Source of the DNA: Alteromonas sp. ASW11-130
GTDB taxonomy: Bacteria; Pseudomonadota; Gammaproteobacteria; Enterobacterales; Alteromonadaceae
Direction: 5' to 3'
NCBI RefSeq assembly: GCF_026183735.1
Contig: NZ_JAPFRE010000015.1
Span: forward strand, 259,914-323,913
DNA length: 64,000 nt
Shown: positions 9,552 to 20,382 of the stretch, piece after piece
How positions within the stretch are numbered: the first letter of the stretch is position 1
How the letters are laid out: every line of letters starts with the position of its first letter
Made by a program: the position numbers and the translations under genes
The notes under the pieces: model-generated
The model's input: only the letters and a program-made list of their open reading frames with translations
What the model was told of the DNA's origin: nothing
Databases searched by the model: none

Positions 9552-10883
9552 CTAATTTCCCGCAACACGCATATTGTCAATTAATACCGACCCTGTTTGT
9601 ACGCTGCCCCGCGTATCGGGGGTCGAGCCTATGGCTCTGACGTTTGCGAACATCTCCATAAGGCTTCCTGCTATCGTGATTTCATGTACCGGATATTGAA
9701 TTACACCATTTTCTACCCAATAACCTGCTGCGCCCCTAGAATAGTCGCCAGTGACAATGTTCACGCCTTGTCCCATCAGCTCAGTGACTAATAACCCTGT
9801 TCCCATCTCTTTTAACAAAGCTTCATCGCTATGGCCGGAATTGCCCACAATCCAGTTGTGGATCCCACCCGCGTGGCCGTTACTTTTAGTATCTAACTTT
9901 CTAGCTGAATAGGTCGTATAAAGGTAGGTGGCTAGTTTGCCGCCGTCAATAATTGTCATATCTTTGGTTGCGACCCCTTCATGATCAAAGTTGGAGCTGG
10001 CTAGCGCAGATTTGATATGAGGCTTTTCTTCTATGGTTAACCATTCGGGAAATAACTGATGGCCCAACTTATCCAATAGAAAACTGGAACGGCGATATAA
10101 GCTACCACCGCTGATTGCACTTACCAGATGGCCGAACAAACTGGATGCTAGATCACGATGTAATATCACAGGCACATTAGCGGTTTTAATTTTGCGCGCC
10201 CCCAAACGGTCTACCGTGGCTTTAGCAGCCTCTTCTCCTACTCGTCTGGGCGAATATAAGCGGCTAGCCTTTCGATCGACTGAATACGCGTAATCACGTT
10301 GCATATCGTTATCATCCGACGCGATCATCATACAACTCAAACTGTAACGACTGCTGGGATAGCCTGTATTGATTCCATGGGTGTTGCCATACACACGCAT
10401 TCCCAGGTTGGCGTTGTATGAAGCTCCATCAGAATTCACAATACGCTTATCGAAGTCCAGTGCAGCGGCTTCTGTTTCCAATGCAATTTCGATAGCTTTT
10501 TCAGTATCCAATTCTTGCGGATGATACAGATCTAAATCTGGAAACTCTGTGGCTATAAGGTCTTTGTCTGCCAACCCTGCACAGGGGTCTTCATTGGTAT
10601 AACGAGCTATATCAACGGCCTTCTCTACCGTTAACTGCAATGCACTCTTACTCAAATCTGCTGTTGAAGCGCTGCCTTTGTGTTTACCCACATAAACGCT
10701 GATGCCGAGACCACCATCATTAGTAAACTCAACATTCTCAACCTCACGCAGTCGGGTCGAAACGGCTATTCCCTGTACTTTCGACATACTCGCCTCGGCC
10801 TGTGTCGCGCCTTTCTGCTGAGCCATCTTCAATGCGTCAGCCACTACTTCCTGAATCTCAGCAATCTGCTGTTCTATTTGCAT
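9552..10883 (-). CDS. pmbA: Metalloprotease TldE (PmbA)
   Basis: 443 aa (E. coli 450). It is the non-zinc-binding partner of TldD in the TldD/TldE protease, which matures microcin B17 and degrades antitoxin CcdA in E. coli. The sequence tracks PmbA throughout: VENVEFTNDGGLGISVY near the N-terminus, YSARKLDTKSNGHAGGIHNW, and TGDYSRGAAGYWVENG near the C-terminus. An in-frame TTG at 10901 is possible, but the ATG at 10883 fits the family better. It is divergent from darP (about 70 nt apart), with the partner tldD 0.8 kb away on the same strand. Confidence 0.95.
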   Translation of the reverse strand: MQIEQQIAEIQEVVADALKMAQQKGATQAEASMSKVQGIAVSTRLREVENVEFTNDGGLGISVYVGKHKGSASTADLSKSALQLTVEKAVDIARYTNEDPCAGLADKDLIATEFPDLDLYHPQELDTEKAIEIALETEAAALDFDKRIVNSDGASYNANLGMRVYGNTHGINTGYPSSRYSLSCMMIASDDNDMQRDYAYSVDRKASRLYSPRRVGEEAAKATVDRLGARKIKTANVPVILHRDLASSLFGHLVSAISGGSLYRRSSFLLDKLGHQLFPEWLTIEEKPHIKSALASSNFDHEGVATKDMTIIDGGKLATYLYTTYSARKLDTKSNGHAGGIHNWIVGNSGHSDEALLKEMGTGLLVTELMGQGVNIVTGDYSRGAAGYWVENGVIQYPVHEITIAGSLMEMFANVRAIGSTPDTRGSVQTGSVLIDNMRVAGN

Positions 10884-10951
10884 ACTTTGTTTCGCTATCA
10901 AATGGTATGTGTCACAATATTACTAAGAAGTGTAACACTTATGAGTGACAA

Positions 10952-11497
10952 ATGACTCACCGGAATGAATATTCTGAATGGGATGATAATTCCTCCCATT
11001 CACCTGAAGATGAATTAGAACCGTTAAGTAAATCGGAACTTAAGCGCAAGTCAGCAGCTTTACAAAAGCTTGGCGAAGACATGGTACATTTGACCCCAGC
11101 CCAACTTGCTACGATACCGCTTGATGATGAGCTGGCCGATGCCGTTGCTGTGGCGAGAAAAATTAATCGTAAAAAAGACGGGTATCGGCGTCAATTACAA
11201 TTCATTGGAAAGTTATTAAGGCACCGAGACACTGAAGAAATAGAGCAAGCCATGGCGATGCTTAATCAAAAGCATGCGCAACAAAATAGCGAATTTCACG
11301 CTTTAGAAAAAGCGCGCGAAGATATAGCGAATCAGGGTGATACTGCCATACAGGCGTTGTTGGAAACGTACCCTGAGTTAGATAGGCAGAAGTTGAGACA
11401 ATTTCACCGCCAAATTAAAAAAGAAAAGGAAAAATCGGCACCGCCAAAAGCCTACCGCGAATTATTTCAATATTTAAAAAGTACTATAGGTGGCTAG
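10952..11497 (+). CDS. darP: Dual-action ribosomal maturation protein DarP (YjgA, DUF615)
   Basis: 181 aa, highly charged and mostly helical, the normal size for the family. DarP assists late 50S subunit assembly around the peptidyl-transferase centre. Recognisable segments are SKSELKRKSAALQKLGEDMVHL, RKKDGYRRQLQFIGKLLR and the C-terminal KAYRELFQYLK. It is divergent from pmbA, as yjgA is in E. coli, and convergent with tldD; 235 nt separate it from the tldD stop. Confidence 0.93.
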   Translation: MTHRNEYSEWDDNSSHSPEDELEPLSKSELKRKSAALQKLGEDMVHLTPAQLATIPLDDELADAVAVARKINRKKDGYRRQLQFIGKLLRHRDTEEIEQAMAMLNQKHAQQNSEFHALEKAREDIANQGDTAIQALLETYPELDRQKLRQFHRQIKKEKEKSAPPKAYRELFQYLKSTIGG

Positions 11498-11732
11498 ACA
11501 TGACCAGCGGTGCAAACGGACGCCCCTTCTGTCCGAGAATTTTCTGTTCTTGTTAAACGCGATCTAGAAAGTTTCGCGAAACTAAGGCAACGAAACGGGG
11601 GAGTCAAATTTAAGCGTCACGTCCCAGAAAGCAGGCGCGGTCTATTTTATTTGCAATAGACTTTACGCACTCTCCTTTGAGCGCTGTACGTTCATTGTTG
11701 CCAATAGATAGAATAAGGTAGGAGAAACAGCA

Positions 11733-13181
11733 TTACGCCGTTCCACCTACCGTTAGCTCATCAATTTTCAGCGTAGGTTGCCCAACCCCTACGGGTACGC
11801 TCTGACCGTCTTTGCCGCACACGCCTACACCGCGATCCAGTGCAACGTCATTCCCAATCATTGAAATTTTTTGCATCACTTCGGGACCGTTTCCAATTAA
11901 CGTAGCCCCTTTCACAGGCGCAGTGATTTTGCCATTTTCAATTAAATAAGCTTCTGCGCTAGAGAACACAAATTTACCCGAAGTGATATCTACCTGCCCA
12001 CCGGCAAAGTTAGGTGCATAAATACCTTTATCAATAGAGGCAATTATCTCGTCTCTTGCATACTGACCTGCAAGCATATATGTATTGGTCATGCGGGGCA
12101 TAGGAAGATGAGCAAAGGATTCACGACGACCATTTCCAGTTGGCTTAACCTTCATTAAACGGGCATTTAGTTTATCTTGCATATAGCCTTTAAGAATACC
12201 ATCTTCAATTAGCACGTTATGTTGTGTAGGTGTGCCCTCGTCATCGACCGACAGTGAACCGCGACGGTCTGCCAATGTTCCATCATCCACCACCGTCACC
12301 CCTTTGGCGGCGACACGTTCACCGATGCGACCGCTAAATGTAGAGGCTCCTTTACGATTGAAGTCTCCTTCTAATCCGTGTCCTACCGCTTCATGCAACA
12401 ATACCCCTGGCCAACCATTACCTAGCACAACGGGCATGCTTCCAGCGGGTGATGCTATGGCTTGCATATTTATGCGTGCCATGTGAAGTGCTTCCTCTGC
12501 CAGTTTTTCGTAAAGCGGCTGACCGTCTTCATCAGTTTGGAAAAACGTATAGGTGTGTCTCCCTCCCGCTCCTGCGCTGCCGCGCTCACGACGGTCACCT
12601 TTTTCGATCAACACAGAACAGTTTAAGCGAACTAAGGGGCGAATATCAGTGGCAAGTGTCCCATCGGTAGCTGCTATCAGGACTTCTTCATACACCCCAC
12701 TTAAGCTAACGACCACCTGATTGATTCCAGGCTCCTGCTTGCGAATATAAGCGTCTACGGCCCGTAACAAAGCAATTTTCTCAGCATCTTCCATGCCTAA
12801 AATGGGATTGTCGGCCTGATAACGGGAGGCGAAGTTAGCCGATTTTAATCCCGTCACCTTATGCTTGCCACCTTCAGTAGATATGCTTCGGGCAGCTTCA
12901 CAAGCCTTAATTAGCGCTTCGTTACTAATTTCATCTGAGTAGGCAAACCCTGTTTTTTCACCACTCACAGCCCGCACGCCGACGCCCCGTTCGAGGCTAT
13001 AGCTTCCTTCTTTGATGATACCGTCTTCCAGTACCCAGCTTTCATGCTGACTTGATTGAAAATAAAGATCAGCAAAGTCATTATCATGGTGATAAATTGA
13101 AGCTAATGCACGCTCGAGATCGTTAATCTCTAAGCCTGAATCATGAAGTAAATGTTGTCTTACGTTGGTTGCAAGCGTCAT
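11733..13181 (-). CDS. tldD: Metalloprotease TldD
   Basis: 482 aa (E. coli 481). The zinc-binding subunit of the TldD/TldE heterodimer. The HEAVGHGLE motif (an HExxxH zinc site) is intact, followed by [15 protein letters not shown] and the C-terminal [20 protein letters not shown] typical of TldD. It is the last gene of the mreB-to-tldD block: its ATG overlaps the nitrilase-family stop by 4 nt (ATGA), which suggests translational coupling. Confidence 0.97.
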   Translation of the reverse strand: MTLATNVRQHLLHDSGLEINDLERALASIYHHDNDFADLYFQSSQHESWVLEDGIIKEGSYSLERGVGVRAVSGEKTGFAYSDEISNEALIKACEAARSISTEGGKHKVTGLKSANFASRYQADNPILGMEDAEKIALLRAVDAYIRKQEPGINQVVVSLSGVYEEVLIAATDGTLATDIRPLVRLNCSVLIEKGDRRERGSAGAGGRHTYTFFQTDEDGQPLYEKLAEEALHMARINMQAIASPAGSMPVVLGNGWPGVLLHEAVGHGLEGDFNRKGASTFSGRIGERVAAKGVTVVDDGTLADRRGSLSVDDEGTPTQHNVLIEDGILKGYMQDKLNARLMKVKPTGNGRRESFAHLPMPRMTNTYMLAGQYARDEIIASIDKGIYAPNFAGGQVDITSGKFVFSSAEAYLIENGKITAPVKGATLIGNGPEVMQKISMIGNDVALDRGVGVCGKDGQSVPVGVGQPTLKIDELTVGGTA

Positions 13182-13999
13182 TCGACGATGTAACTCCTAA
13201 ATCGATTATGTTCGGTCAGCGGCATGCGCTGCTTCAGCGTATCACGCTCTCTTAAGTCGCATTCGGCAATTGCCAGGCCTGGGTCATCAGGTCGCTCTAC
13301 TAGCACGTCTCCCCATGGAGAATAAACGAGACTATGCCCATAGGTTTTGCGGTTGTTGGCATGGGTACCGCATTGATTTGCACCTACCACAAAGCATTGT
13401 TTTTCAATTGCCCTGGCGCGTAAAAGTGTATGCCAGTGAGCTTTCCCCGTCGCGCGGGTAAAAGCAGCAGGCAATACTAAAATATCTATATCGCCCATGG
13501 CAGAAAAAAGACCAGGAAAACGCACATCATAACATACTGCCATCCCAATACGTCCTATTTCTGTGTCTACGGTCACTATTTGATTACCTGCCAGGGTGTG
13601 CTTGGATTCCTGATAACTACCGGTGTTATCTACTACTGCCACATCAAATAAATGTATTTTTTGATAATCTGCTAACCTGTTGCCATTTGGAGAAAACAGA
13701 AGCGATGAGGCGGCAAATTTATCCGGACTTTCTGTTTTAATCGGAATGGTGCCGCCCACTATGTAACATTGATATTTTTGCGCTAAGTCGGCTATACGTT
13801 GTTGGATCGGGCCTTCACCCAGAGGCTCTGCTTTGTCCAACATTGCTTTATCACTGTCACCAAAAAATGCGAAACATTCGGGCAATACGACGAGTGCGTT
13901 CTTAATTCCAGATGCTGCTGAAAGCTGTTTGTCTATCCATGCAAAATTTGCGTCCATATCAGGATTAGACGTCATTTGCACTGCACAAAGATTAACCAT
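13178..13999 (-). CDS. Carbon-nitrogen hydrolase (nitrilase superfamily, Nit/deaminated-glutathione-amidase type)
   Basis: 273 aa. The nitrilase catalytic triad is visible: Glu41 in [11 protein letters not shown], Lys114 in YQKIHLFDV and Cys156 in [12 protein letters not shown]. The overall pattern is that of the Nit1/YbeM branch, whose characterised members hydrolyse deaminated glutathione; that substrate is an inference here. It sits between yhdP and tldD with 8-nt and 4-nt overlaps, an arrangement common in Vibrio and Alteromonadales relatives. Confidence 0.88.
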   Translation of the reverse strand: MVNLCAVQMTSNPDMDANFAWIDKQLSAASGIKNALVVLPECFAFFGDSDKAMLDKAEPLGEGPIQQRIADLAQKYQCYIVGGTIPIKTESPDKFAASSLLFSPNGNRLADYQKIHLFDVAVVDNTGSYQESKHTLAGNQIVTVDTEIGRIGMAVCYDVRFPGLFSAMGDIDILVLPAAFTRATGKAHWHTLLRARAIEKQCFVVGANQCGTHANNRKTYGHSLVYSPWGDVLVERPDDPGLAIAECDLRERDTLKQRMPLTEHNRFRSYIVE

Positions 14000-16900
14000 T
14001 ATTCACCTCCAGTTTAACCGGGTCCAGCTCTTGTTCAATCGTGTCATTTTTACCAGTCGGTTCACTCCTTGCTGGTAATGGCACGTCTTTGCTGTCTCGG
14101 CCGACTTCTTCGAAAACAGGATTACTAATTGTACCCGTAACTCTGTAATTCACATTGGATATTACTTTTGCGGACGTTAGCATTTGATCAAGTGCTAAAG
14201 CAGCCAGAGCCGTGGGGGGCGTGGCTAAGAAATAAACTAAAAATGGTAAATTCCCTGTCACGTTCGGTGCAAAAGATACTCGATAATTGAGTTGTTCTTT
14301 CACCAAATCGGTATAGCCATTGATGGTTATTTCACCAGCCCCCCCGTCTACTTCAGTATCACGAGTAACGGCTTTCCCATTACCAATTTGCATACTCCCG
14401 TGGATTTCATCATAAAAGAATCCTTTGGCAAATACATCTCTAAAATCCAAGCTAAGCTTTCTAATAAGCGAATTTAAGCTGAACAAAGTAAATAGACGGG
14501 AGCCTTTGTCACTCAATTCGCTCAGGTAGCCGTCGGTTAATTCCCATTTTACCTCCCCACCTAAATTAGCGACAGAAAAGTCCATCGGAGAATCAGCCCA
14601 ATTCAGAGTAAAGCTTAAATCAGCTTCCGAATCTTTGATGCCCGTATCGATGCCAAAGTCACTAAGCATCAGTCCAATTTCGTCGCTGCTTATTTGACCA
14701 CTGAGGTTAGTTTCGCTTCGTTCGTCGTTGTCGACCCAGCTTCCCGTTGCCGAAATTACGCCGTGCTTACCTTCAGCTCTCAGTGTTCGAATAGACATGC
14801 CCTCCGGCATCTTAGCCATAGCAAGCGTGACTTCGCCTAGCTGTTTATCAGCGTATCGACATTGTTTACAATAGAAATAAAGTGGTGGCATTGATTCAGC
14901 GCGCCACTGTGTAGGAGAGTCTGTATCCGATACCTTCCAGTCGTCTATCTGAATAAAATCTGCATTGACGTAAATTCCTCTTCCCAGCCAATCATCAGAT
15001 AGATTAATTTGCGCACTAGCTTGCTTTGATTGGAGGTCGATATACCAATTATTGTCTTTTTGTCTAGTTACCGACTTTACGTTCGATAAAGTGATCCCCG
15101 CTAACTTCACTTCTTTTGCATTAAGATAGATTCGTTCAGGCAAAGTAAAAAGTGGTGTGGTTGATGATTCACTGTGCTCAGTTAACGCGCTAACAAAGTC
15201 GTACCATGCGTGTGCATCAAGCGAATCGACATTGGCAACAATACTTAAGCCTAAACCTTGACTAATAAAATCACTTTCCCCTAACGAAACATGAGCTCGA
15301 GTAAATTGTTTCAGGGAGTGGCTTAACACACCATCAAATTGTACAGTTTGGCCCACAGTAGCCATTACTAAGGAAGAATGCTCATTACCTTCAACTTCCA
15401 CTTTTAACGGTTCGTTAATGTTTAGATTTTTATCCAGCGGTGCAGGCATTAATGAAGCCACCGCCAATAGGTCAGCTGTGATTTCTGCTTGGTAAACGAA
15501 ACCTTCTTCAGGCAACGTCAGGTCTATTTTTGCATTGACCGGGGCAGCCCCCTTAAAGTAATCAACTAAGGGCGAATTCAAAGTTGTGAGCACTTCCTGA
15601 ATGTTAGCTTCACCCGCTGCCTGAATTCCTACGTGATAACTGTCTTCGTCATTTCTCCCCTTGAAATCGATAGTAACTGGCTGATTATATATATTAGCGT
15701 CCAGTGCAGAGGCTGTGACCACATCATTAACAAAAGACACCTGGCCGTTAACTTGATTAAGTATTAAGCCTACAGAATCAATGGTAACCGCACTCTCTTT
15801 TATATTAACTTCACCCGCGGCAACGAATTCGCCGGTATCACTTAACGGTATACGTAAATTTAAATCTGCAGTGATAGGTCCATCTATCATCACCTCGTTA
15901 CTAAACAGCGTACCCAACGACTTTTTTAGCTCGCTTTGCATCATTAGTGATGCCAACGCCGTGCCGGTACCTTTTCCCTGGGCTTGAATAGTTAGCATTG
16001 GATTGCTTGCGAGCATATCGGGAATTTCTGCCCTAAGCCCGGCCACATCAATCGTTTGCAATTTTGCGAAAGGAGCGTGCATGGTAAGGCCAGCGTTTTC
16101 AAACAAAAGGGTAAGATTGAGGTCTGTCAACACTGGCCAGTCATCGGAGAATAAAAGATGGCTATCTTTAATATCCACCGCTGCTTGAAATATGCCATTG
16201 TTATTTTTAAAAGGAAATTGCTCTAGATGGCCATGCCAAAGGACGCGAGCTGATTCCACATTGCCGATACCAGCGAGCGCAGCAGTGAGATATTGTGCCG
16301 TATCTTTACCCATTGTGACCGCAGGAAAAAATGAGCTGACTTTAGCTAAAGGCACGTCACTTAAATTCGCCTGATACGCTAAGTGCATATCATTTAACCG
16401 CAGATTAAATGCCTGTTCTATGACCAGTGGTTCACTGACGATCGTAAGCTGACTACTACTGACCACCCAACTATTTGATTGTTCATAAATGTAAAGCTTA
16501 GCATTGAGAGAATTAATAGGCAGGTTCTGTGAAAAATTGTCGTCGACCAGTAAGGTGGATTGTTCAGCTTTAAGCCTTATAAACCCAGTAGTTCCATGCC
16601 ACTGTACATCCAAATCGAGCGAATCAACTCCTGGCAGTTGACCTTGCTGTTCCCAACTTACGTCAAGTATTTTAGCAGCCAAGTAAGGTTGACTATTTTT
16701 CCACTGAAACTGTAACGTAGCTATCTGGCCCTGGGGATTAAGGTTTGTAAAATTATTGTCCTGGGTGTCGCTAATTAGCAGCGGCAGCATACTCGCAAAC
16801 GGGTTGACGGCCACCGGCTTAATGGTATTTATGACAATGTCGCCATTATTATTATAGTGCCCGACCAGGTCTGTCACTATACTCTCGTTATTGGCGTTGA

Positions 16901-17828
16901 ATATGAGACGATCAACGCGAAAGTTCCAGCCTGTTGCATCGGGCAACGCTTGAAAACTTCCCCCCATCACCCCAGAATAAAATGTCTGTTCGTCGTTCCC
17001 TCCCCACTCGAGCAGGCTTTCATGAAAATCAACGACAACACGGTCAATTTTACTATTTTTGATTGAGATCCAGGACTCTAAGTTTGTTTTACTTTGCGTC
17101 AGTGGCCTTGTAACGGCCAAGCGGTGTGAAACCCAGGGAGAAATATCTAAATCATCCCCTCTGGCATATAACATTCCAGACAAGTTATCTTTACTACCCT
17201 CCAAATCAATTAAGAAGGTGGCGGTATTGCGGGTTAACGTTTCAACACTGACCTGCCCTTCCCCTCGGTGAAACCTGTGATTATTCAACCAGGAAAGGTG
17301 TTTTATATTAAAGGTTCGCTCACTCTCTTTGCGCGCTAGCGTCACTTTCCCATCGTGTAATGAAAAGCTTTTGAGCTGCTCCAAAAATAAACTTTTTAAA
17401 GCACCGACAATGGGAAAATCGTTATCCGATTGAGGGGCTTGCTCCATATTGATAGTTAGCCGCAACCCGTCTAAATTAAACTGTTCGGAACTTATCTTGC
17501 CCGATAATATCGATTGCCAAAGATTGAACTGGACAAAAACATTTTCAATATTTAAGGCAACGGGTGAAGACTCATTTTGTTCTAATGCGACATTCGTAAG
17601 AACGATACTCGGCCCGTCACTTTCCCAAACGGCGTGCACGCTTTCAATTGATAATTCTACGCCGTAGATTTCACGCGCATAATCTTCCAGCATATGTTTT
17701 TTATGCTCGATATGGGGAAGTGTGTAGCGTAATACACTTAGAACAACCGCAAACACAACTAATAAAATCGCTAACGTTACCCATAACTTTCTAAGTAACA
17801 TTGAAGCAATTTGCATAACTTTTCTCAC
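13992..17828 (-). CDS. yhdP: AsmA-like envelope protein YhdP (phospholipid transport to the outer membrane)
   Basis: 1278 aa, matching the family (E. coli 1266). One N-terminal membrane anchor at about residues 10-33 is followed by a very long periplasmic beta-rich chain with a DUF3971 centre and an AsmA-like C-terminal part. YhdP, with TamB and YdbH, is thought to bridge inner and outer membranes for glycerophospholipid transfer. The start is GTG at 17828 with AGG 7 nt upstream; ATG at 17816 is an alternative. It begins 8 nt after rng and overlaps the next gene by 8 nt. Confidence 0.92.
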   Translation of the reverse strand: MRKVMQIASMLLRKLWVTLAILLVVFAVVLSVLRYTLPHIEHKKHMLEDYAREIYGVELSIESVHAVWESDGPSIVLTNVALEQNESSPVALNIENVFVQFNLWQSILSGKISSEQFNLDGLRLTINMEQAPQSDNDFPIVGALKSLFLEQLKSFSLHDGKVTLARKESERTFNIKHLSWLNNHRFHRGEGQVSVETLTRNTATFLIDLEGSKDNLSGMLYARGDDLDISPWVSHRLAVTRPLTQSKTNLESWISIKNSKIDRVVVDFHESLLEWGGNDEQTFYSGVMGGSFQALPDATGWNFRVDRLIFNANNESIVTDLVGHYNNNGDIVINTIKPVAVNPFASMLPLLISDTQDNNFTNLNPQGQIATLQFQWKNSQPYLAAKILDVSWEQQGQLPGVDSLDLDVQWHGTTGFIRLKAEQSTLLVDDNFSQNLPINSLNAKLYIYEQSNSWVVSSSQLTIVSEPLVIEQAFNLRLNDMHLAYQANLSDVPLAKVSSFFPAVTMGKDTAQYLTAALAGIGNVESARVLWHGHLEQFPFKNNNGIFQAAVDIKDSHLLFSDDWPVLTDLNLTLLFENAGLTMHAPFAKLQTIDVAGLRAEIPDMLASNPMLTIQAQGKGTGTALASLMMQSELKKSLGTLFSNEVMIDGPITADLNLRIPLSDTGEFVAAGEVNIKESAVTIDSVGLILNQVNGQVSFVNDVVTASALDANIYNQPVTIDFKGRNDEDSYHVGIQAAGEANIQEVLTTLNSPLVDYFKGAAPVNAKIDLTLPEEGFVYQAEITADLLAVASLMPAPLDKNLNINEPLKVEVEGNEHSSLVMATVGQTVQFDGVLSHSLKQFTRAHVSLGESDFISQGLGLSIVANVDSLDAHAWYDFVSALTEHSESSTTPLFTLPERIYLNAKEVKLAGITLSNVKSVTRQKDNNWYIDLQSKQASAQINLSDDWLGRGIYVNADFIQIDDWKVSDTDSPTQWRAESMPPLYFYCKQCRYADKQLGEVTLAMAKMPEGMSIRTLRAEGKHGVISATGSWVDNDERSETNLSGQISSDEIGLMLSDFGIDTGIKDSEADLSFTLNWADSPMDFSVANLGGEVKWELTDGYLSELSDKGSRLFTLFSLNSLIRKLSLDFRDVFAKGFFYDEIHGSMQIGNGKAVTRDTEVDGGAGEITINGYTDLVKEQLNYRVSFAPNVTGNLPFLVYFLATPPTALAALALDQMLTSAKVISNVNYRVTGTISNPVFEEVGRDSKDVPLPARSEPTGKNDTIEQELDPVKLEVNNG

Positions 17829-17836
17829 ACAGGTAC

Positions 17837-19303
17837 CTACATCATTACTACGTCGTATTTGTCCTGGTTATATAGTGTTTCGGTCTGAACTTTAATTTGC
17901 TTGCTAACAAAAACTTCAAGCTCAGCCAACATGTGGGATTCCTCTCCCAACAATGCGTCTGCAACTTTAGGTGAGGCGTAGACCACGAACTTATCTGCAT
18001 CGTACGCGCGATTTACACGCACAATTTCGCGCATAATTTCAAAACAGATCGTTTCAATGGTTTTGACTGAACCCCTTCCTTTGCACACTGGGCATTCGCC
18101 ACAAAGCACATGTTCTAGACTCTCGCGAGTGCGTTTACGGGTCATTTCTATTAGTCCCAAAGCCGTAAACCCATGTATGTTGATTTTAGCGCGATCTTTA
18201 CTGGTAGCCACTTCCAGGCTATGTAACACGCGACGTTTGTGATCGGCGTCCACCATATCGATGAAATCAATTAAAATCATTCCGCCCAAATTACGAAGCC
18301 GTAACTGGCGCGCGATCGCCTGTGTTGCCTCAATATTCGTATTAAAAATAGTTTCTTCAAGGTTTCTATGACCTACGAACGCACCAGTATTAATATCTAT
18401 GGTGGTCATTGCTTCGGTTTGATCAATAATAAGATAGCCGCCTGACTTAAGGTCTACCCGTCGCTCTAACGCTCGTTGTACCTCGTTCTCTACGTCATAT
18501 AAATCAAAGATAGGACGTTCACCGGTATAATATTCCAATTTGCTGCTTAATTCCGGTACGTATTCTTTGGTAAATTGCCCTAATTCTTGATGCGAAAGTT
18601 TGGAGTCGTTGCGAATACGGTCTAACTCGGTGCCGACGAAGTCTCTAAGCACGCGGCGAGCTAACGGGAGATCTTCATATAGTACATTTGACTTCTTACG
18701 CTGCATACGCTGCTGAATTTTATTCCACAAGCGTCTTAAAAAAGCGGCATCCTGAGATAATTCCTCATGATTAACCCCTTCTGCAGCAGTCCGCAGAATG
18801 AAGCCCCCTTCATCATCACAAAACTCCTGCACCAGTGATTTTAACCTTTCCCGTTCGCATTCGTCCTCAATGCGTTGGGAAACGCCTACGTGAGTCACAC
18901 TGGGCATAAAAACTAAATAACGTGAAGGTATAGTAATGTCAGTAGTTAACCTTGCCCCTTTAGTGCCAATAGGATCTTTCACTACCTGAACGACAATGTC
19001 CTGGCCGTCTTTGACCAGATCACGGATATCGTGTTTAGCTATATCGCTGGTATTCACTTCGCCCACAATTTCACTATGAATGACAATATCTGAAGCGTGT
19101 AAAAAGGCGGCTTTTTCTAAACCTATGTCCACAAAAGCTGCCTGCATGCCAGGTAGCACTCGACTTACTTTCCCGCGATAAATATTGCCAACCAAGCCAC
19201 GTTTGGTATGCCGCTCAACGTGCACTTCCTGCAAGATACCATTCTCGATTAACGCGACACGCGATTCCGAGGGGGTTACATTTATTAATAGTTCCGCACT
19301 CAC
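17837..19303 (-). CDS. rng: Ribonuclease G
   Basis: 488 aa (E. coli 489). An endoribonuclease that processes the 5' end of 16S rRNA and some mRNAs. The S1 domain lies near residues 35-125 (NIYRGKVSRVLPGMQAAFVDIG), the catalytic DNase-like region contains TIDINTGAFVG and LIDFIDM with the metal-binding Asp residues, and the zinc-link CGECPVCKGRG follows. It lacks the long C-terminal degradosome scaffold, so it is RNase G and not RNase E. Its start overlaps the maf stop by 4 nt. Confidence 0.96.
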   Translation of the reverse strand: MSAELLINVTPSESRVALIENGILQEVHVERHTKRGLVGNIYRGKVSRVLPGMQAAFVDIGLEKAAFLHASDIVIHSEIVGEVNTSDIAKHDIRDLVKDGQDIVVQVVKDPIGTKGARLTTDITIPSRYLVFMPSVTHVGVSQRIEDECERERLKSLVQEFCDDEGGFILRTAAEGVNHEELSQDAAFLRRLWNKIQQRMQRKKSNVLYEDLPLARRVLRDFVGTELDRIRNDSKLSHQELGQFTKEYVPELSSKLEYYTGERPIFDLYDVENEVQRALERRVDLKSGGYLIIDQTEAMTTIDINTGAFVGHRNLEETIFNTNIEATQAIARQLRLRNLGGMILIDFIDMVDADHKRRVLHSLEVATSKDRAKINIHGFTALGLIEMTRKRTRESLEHVLCGECPVCKGRGSVKTIETICFEIMREIVRVNRAYDADKFVVYASPKVADALLGEESHMLAELEVFVSKQIKVQTETLYNQDKYDVVMM

Positions 19304-19884
19304 GGCGTCACTCCAAATTCTTTTAGTAATTGTTTGGTTTCATACAAGGGTAAACCAATTACTGCACTTACACTGCCATTAACGGCTTTTACAAACTGAC
19401 CACCTATACCTTGAATAGCGTAGCTTCCTGCTTTATCCGCCGGCTCCCCAGTGCGCCAGTATGCGACCATTTCTTCATGGGTCAAGTGAGCGAATTGTAC
19501 TTTGGTATTAATACACTGGCTTTTTTTAACCTCAGCTGAACACACGCAGATTGCTGTTAACACTTCATGTTCCTTTCCCGACAGAGAAGAGAGCATAGTA
19601 ATACATTCGGCTTGATTACCGGGTTTACCAAGACTCTTGCCATCAAGTGCAATTAAGGTGTCAGAGGCCAGTACGACAGTCCCTGCCTTTTTATCCGCTG
19701 TAAGTGTATCCAACGCTGTGTGTGCCTTCTGTTCCGCCAAGCGCAACACTTGCTGCATAGGCGTTTCCTTAGGCAACGAGGATTCGTCTATATTTACTGC
19801 CTTAACCTTATGACGAATACCAATTTGGGAGAGTAGCGCGGTTCGTCGAGGAGAAGCAGAAGCCAAAATAAGTTCAGGCTGCAT
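19300..19884 (-). CDS. Maf-family nucleoside triphosphate pyrophosphatase (YhdE type)
   Basis: 194 aa. The N-terminal ASASPRR motif (residues 8-14), the SDTLIALDGKSLGKPG segment and the Lys/Asp-rich YAIQGIGGQFVKAVNGS region define the Maf fold. Relatives hydrolyse dTTP, UTP and modified pyrimidine nucleotides, a house-cleaning role. The gene lies between mreD and rng as in E. coli (yhdE), 15 nt after mreD and overlapping rng by 4 nt. Confidence 0.93.
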   Translation of the reverse strand: MQPELILASASPRRTALLSQIGIRHKVKAVNIDESSLPKETPMQQVLRLAEQKAHTALDTLTADKKAGTVVLASDTLIALDGKSLGKPGNQAECITMLSSLSGKEHEVLTAICVCSAEVKKSQCINTKVQFAHLTHEEMVAYWRTGEPADKAGSYAIQGIGGQFVKAVNGSVSAVIGLPLYETKQLLKEFGVTP

Positions 19885-19899
19885 AAATAAGTGCTCCTT

Positions 19900-20382
19900 T
19901 TAAGTAACACGAAACTGGCGACGAGATTTGCGCAGCAGCCAGAAAATCCACGGCCACAATAACATCGAAGTAAACGTAGGCCATAGATAGTCAAACAGAA
20001 AATAGATATCGGTGAGTAAATGTTGCAGCCAAAAGACCAAGAGGTGGTACAGAGCACTGAGCAGCCCAATAACAATAGCCTGTTGCCATACTGAGTAATT
20101 ACGTAAGCGTTGATAATTAGCGACAAGTACCCAAACGGAAACGCTTAATGCAAAGCTGTGTATTCCGATAGCTGTGCCCAACAGTATGTCCATCGCCAAA
20201 CCGGTAATAAAGGCAATTCCTACATTAACCCGGTTTGGTAATGCCATTGACCAATACGCCAGCACAATCAATACCCAATCTGGCCGGTAGAGGTCAGCTT
20301 CGATTGGTAGAGGCATTATTTGCAAAACCAACGCAATTAGCAAACTAGCTGGTATAACATAAAAGCGAGACTGCACTTTCAC
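19900..20382 (-). CDS. mreD: Rod shape-determining protein MreD
   Basis: 160 aa, hydrophobic with about five membrane segments, the usual MreD length. It is part of the inner-membrane elongasome with MreC, RodA and PBP2. The N-terminus (PASLLIALVLQIMPLPIEADLYRPDWVLI broadly) and position directly after mreC, with a 4-nt overlap, identify it; sequence conservation in this family is low. Confidence 0.93.
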   Translation of the reverse strand: MKVQSRFYVIPASLLIALVLQIMPLPIEADLYRPDWVLIVLAYWSMALPNRVNVGIAFITGLAMDILLGTAIGIHSFALSVSVWVLVANYQRLRNYSVWQQAIVIGLLSALYHLLVFWLQHLLTDIYFLFDYLWPTFTSMLLWPWIFWLLRKSRRQFRVT

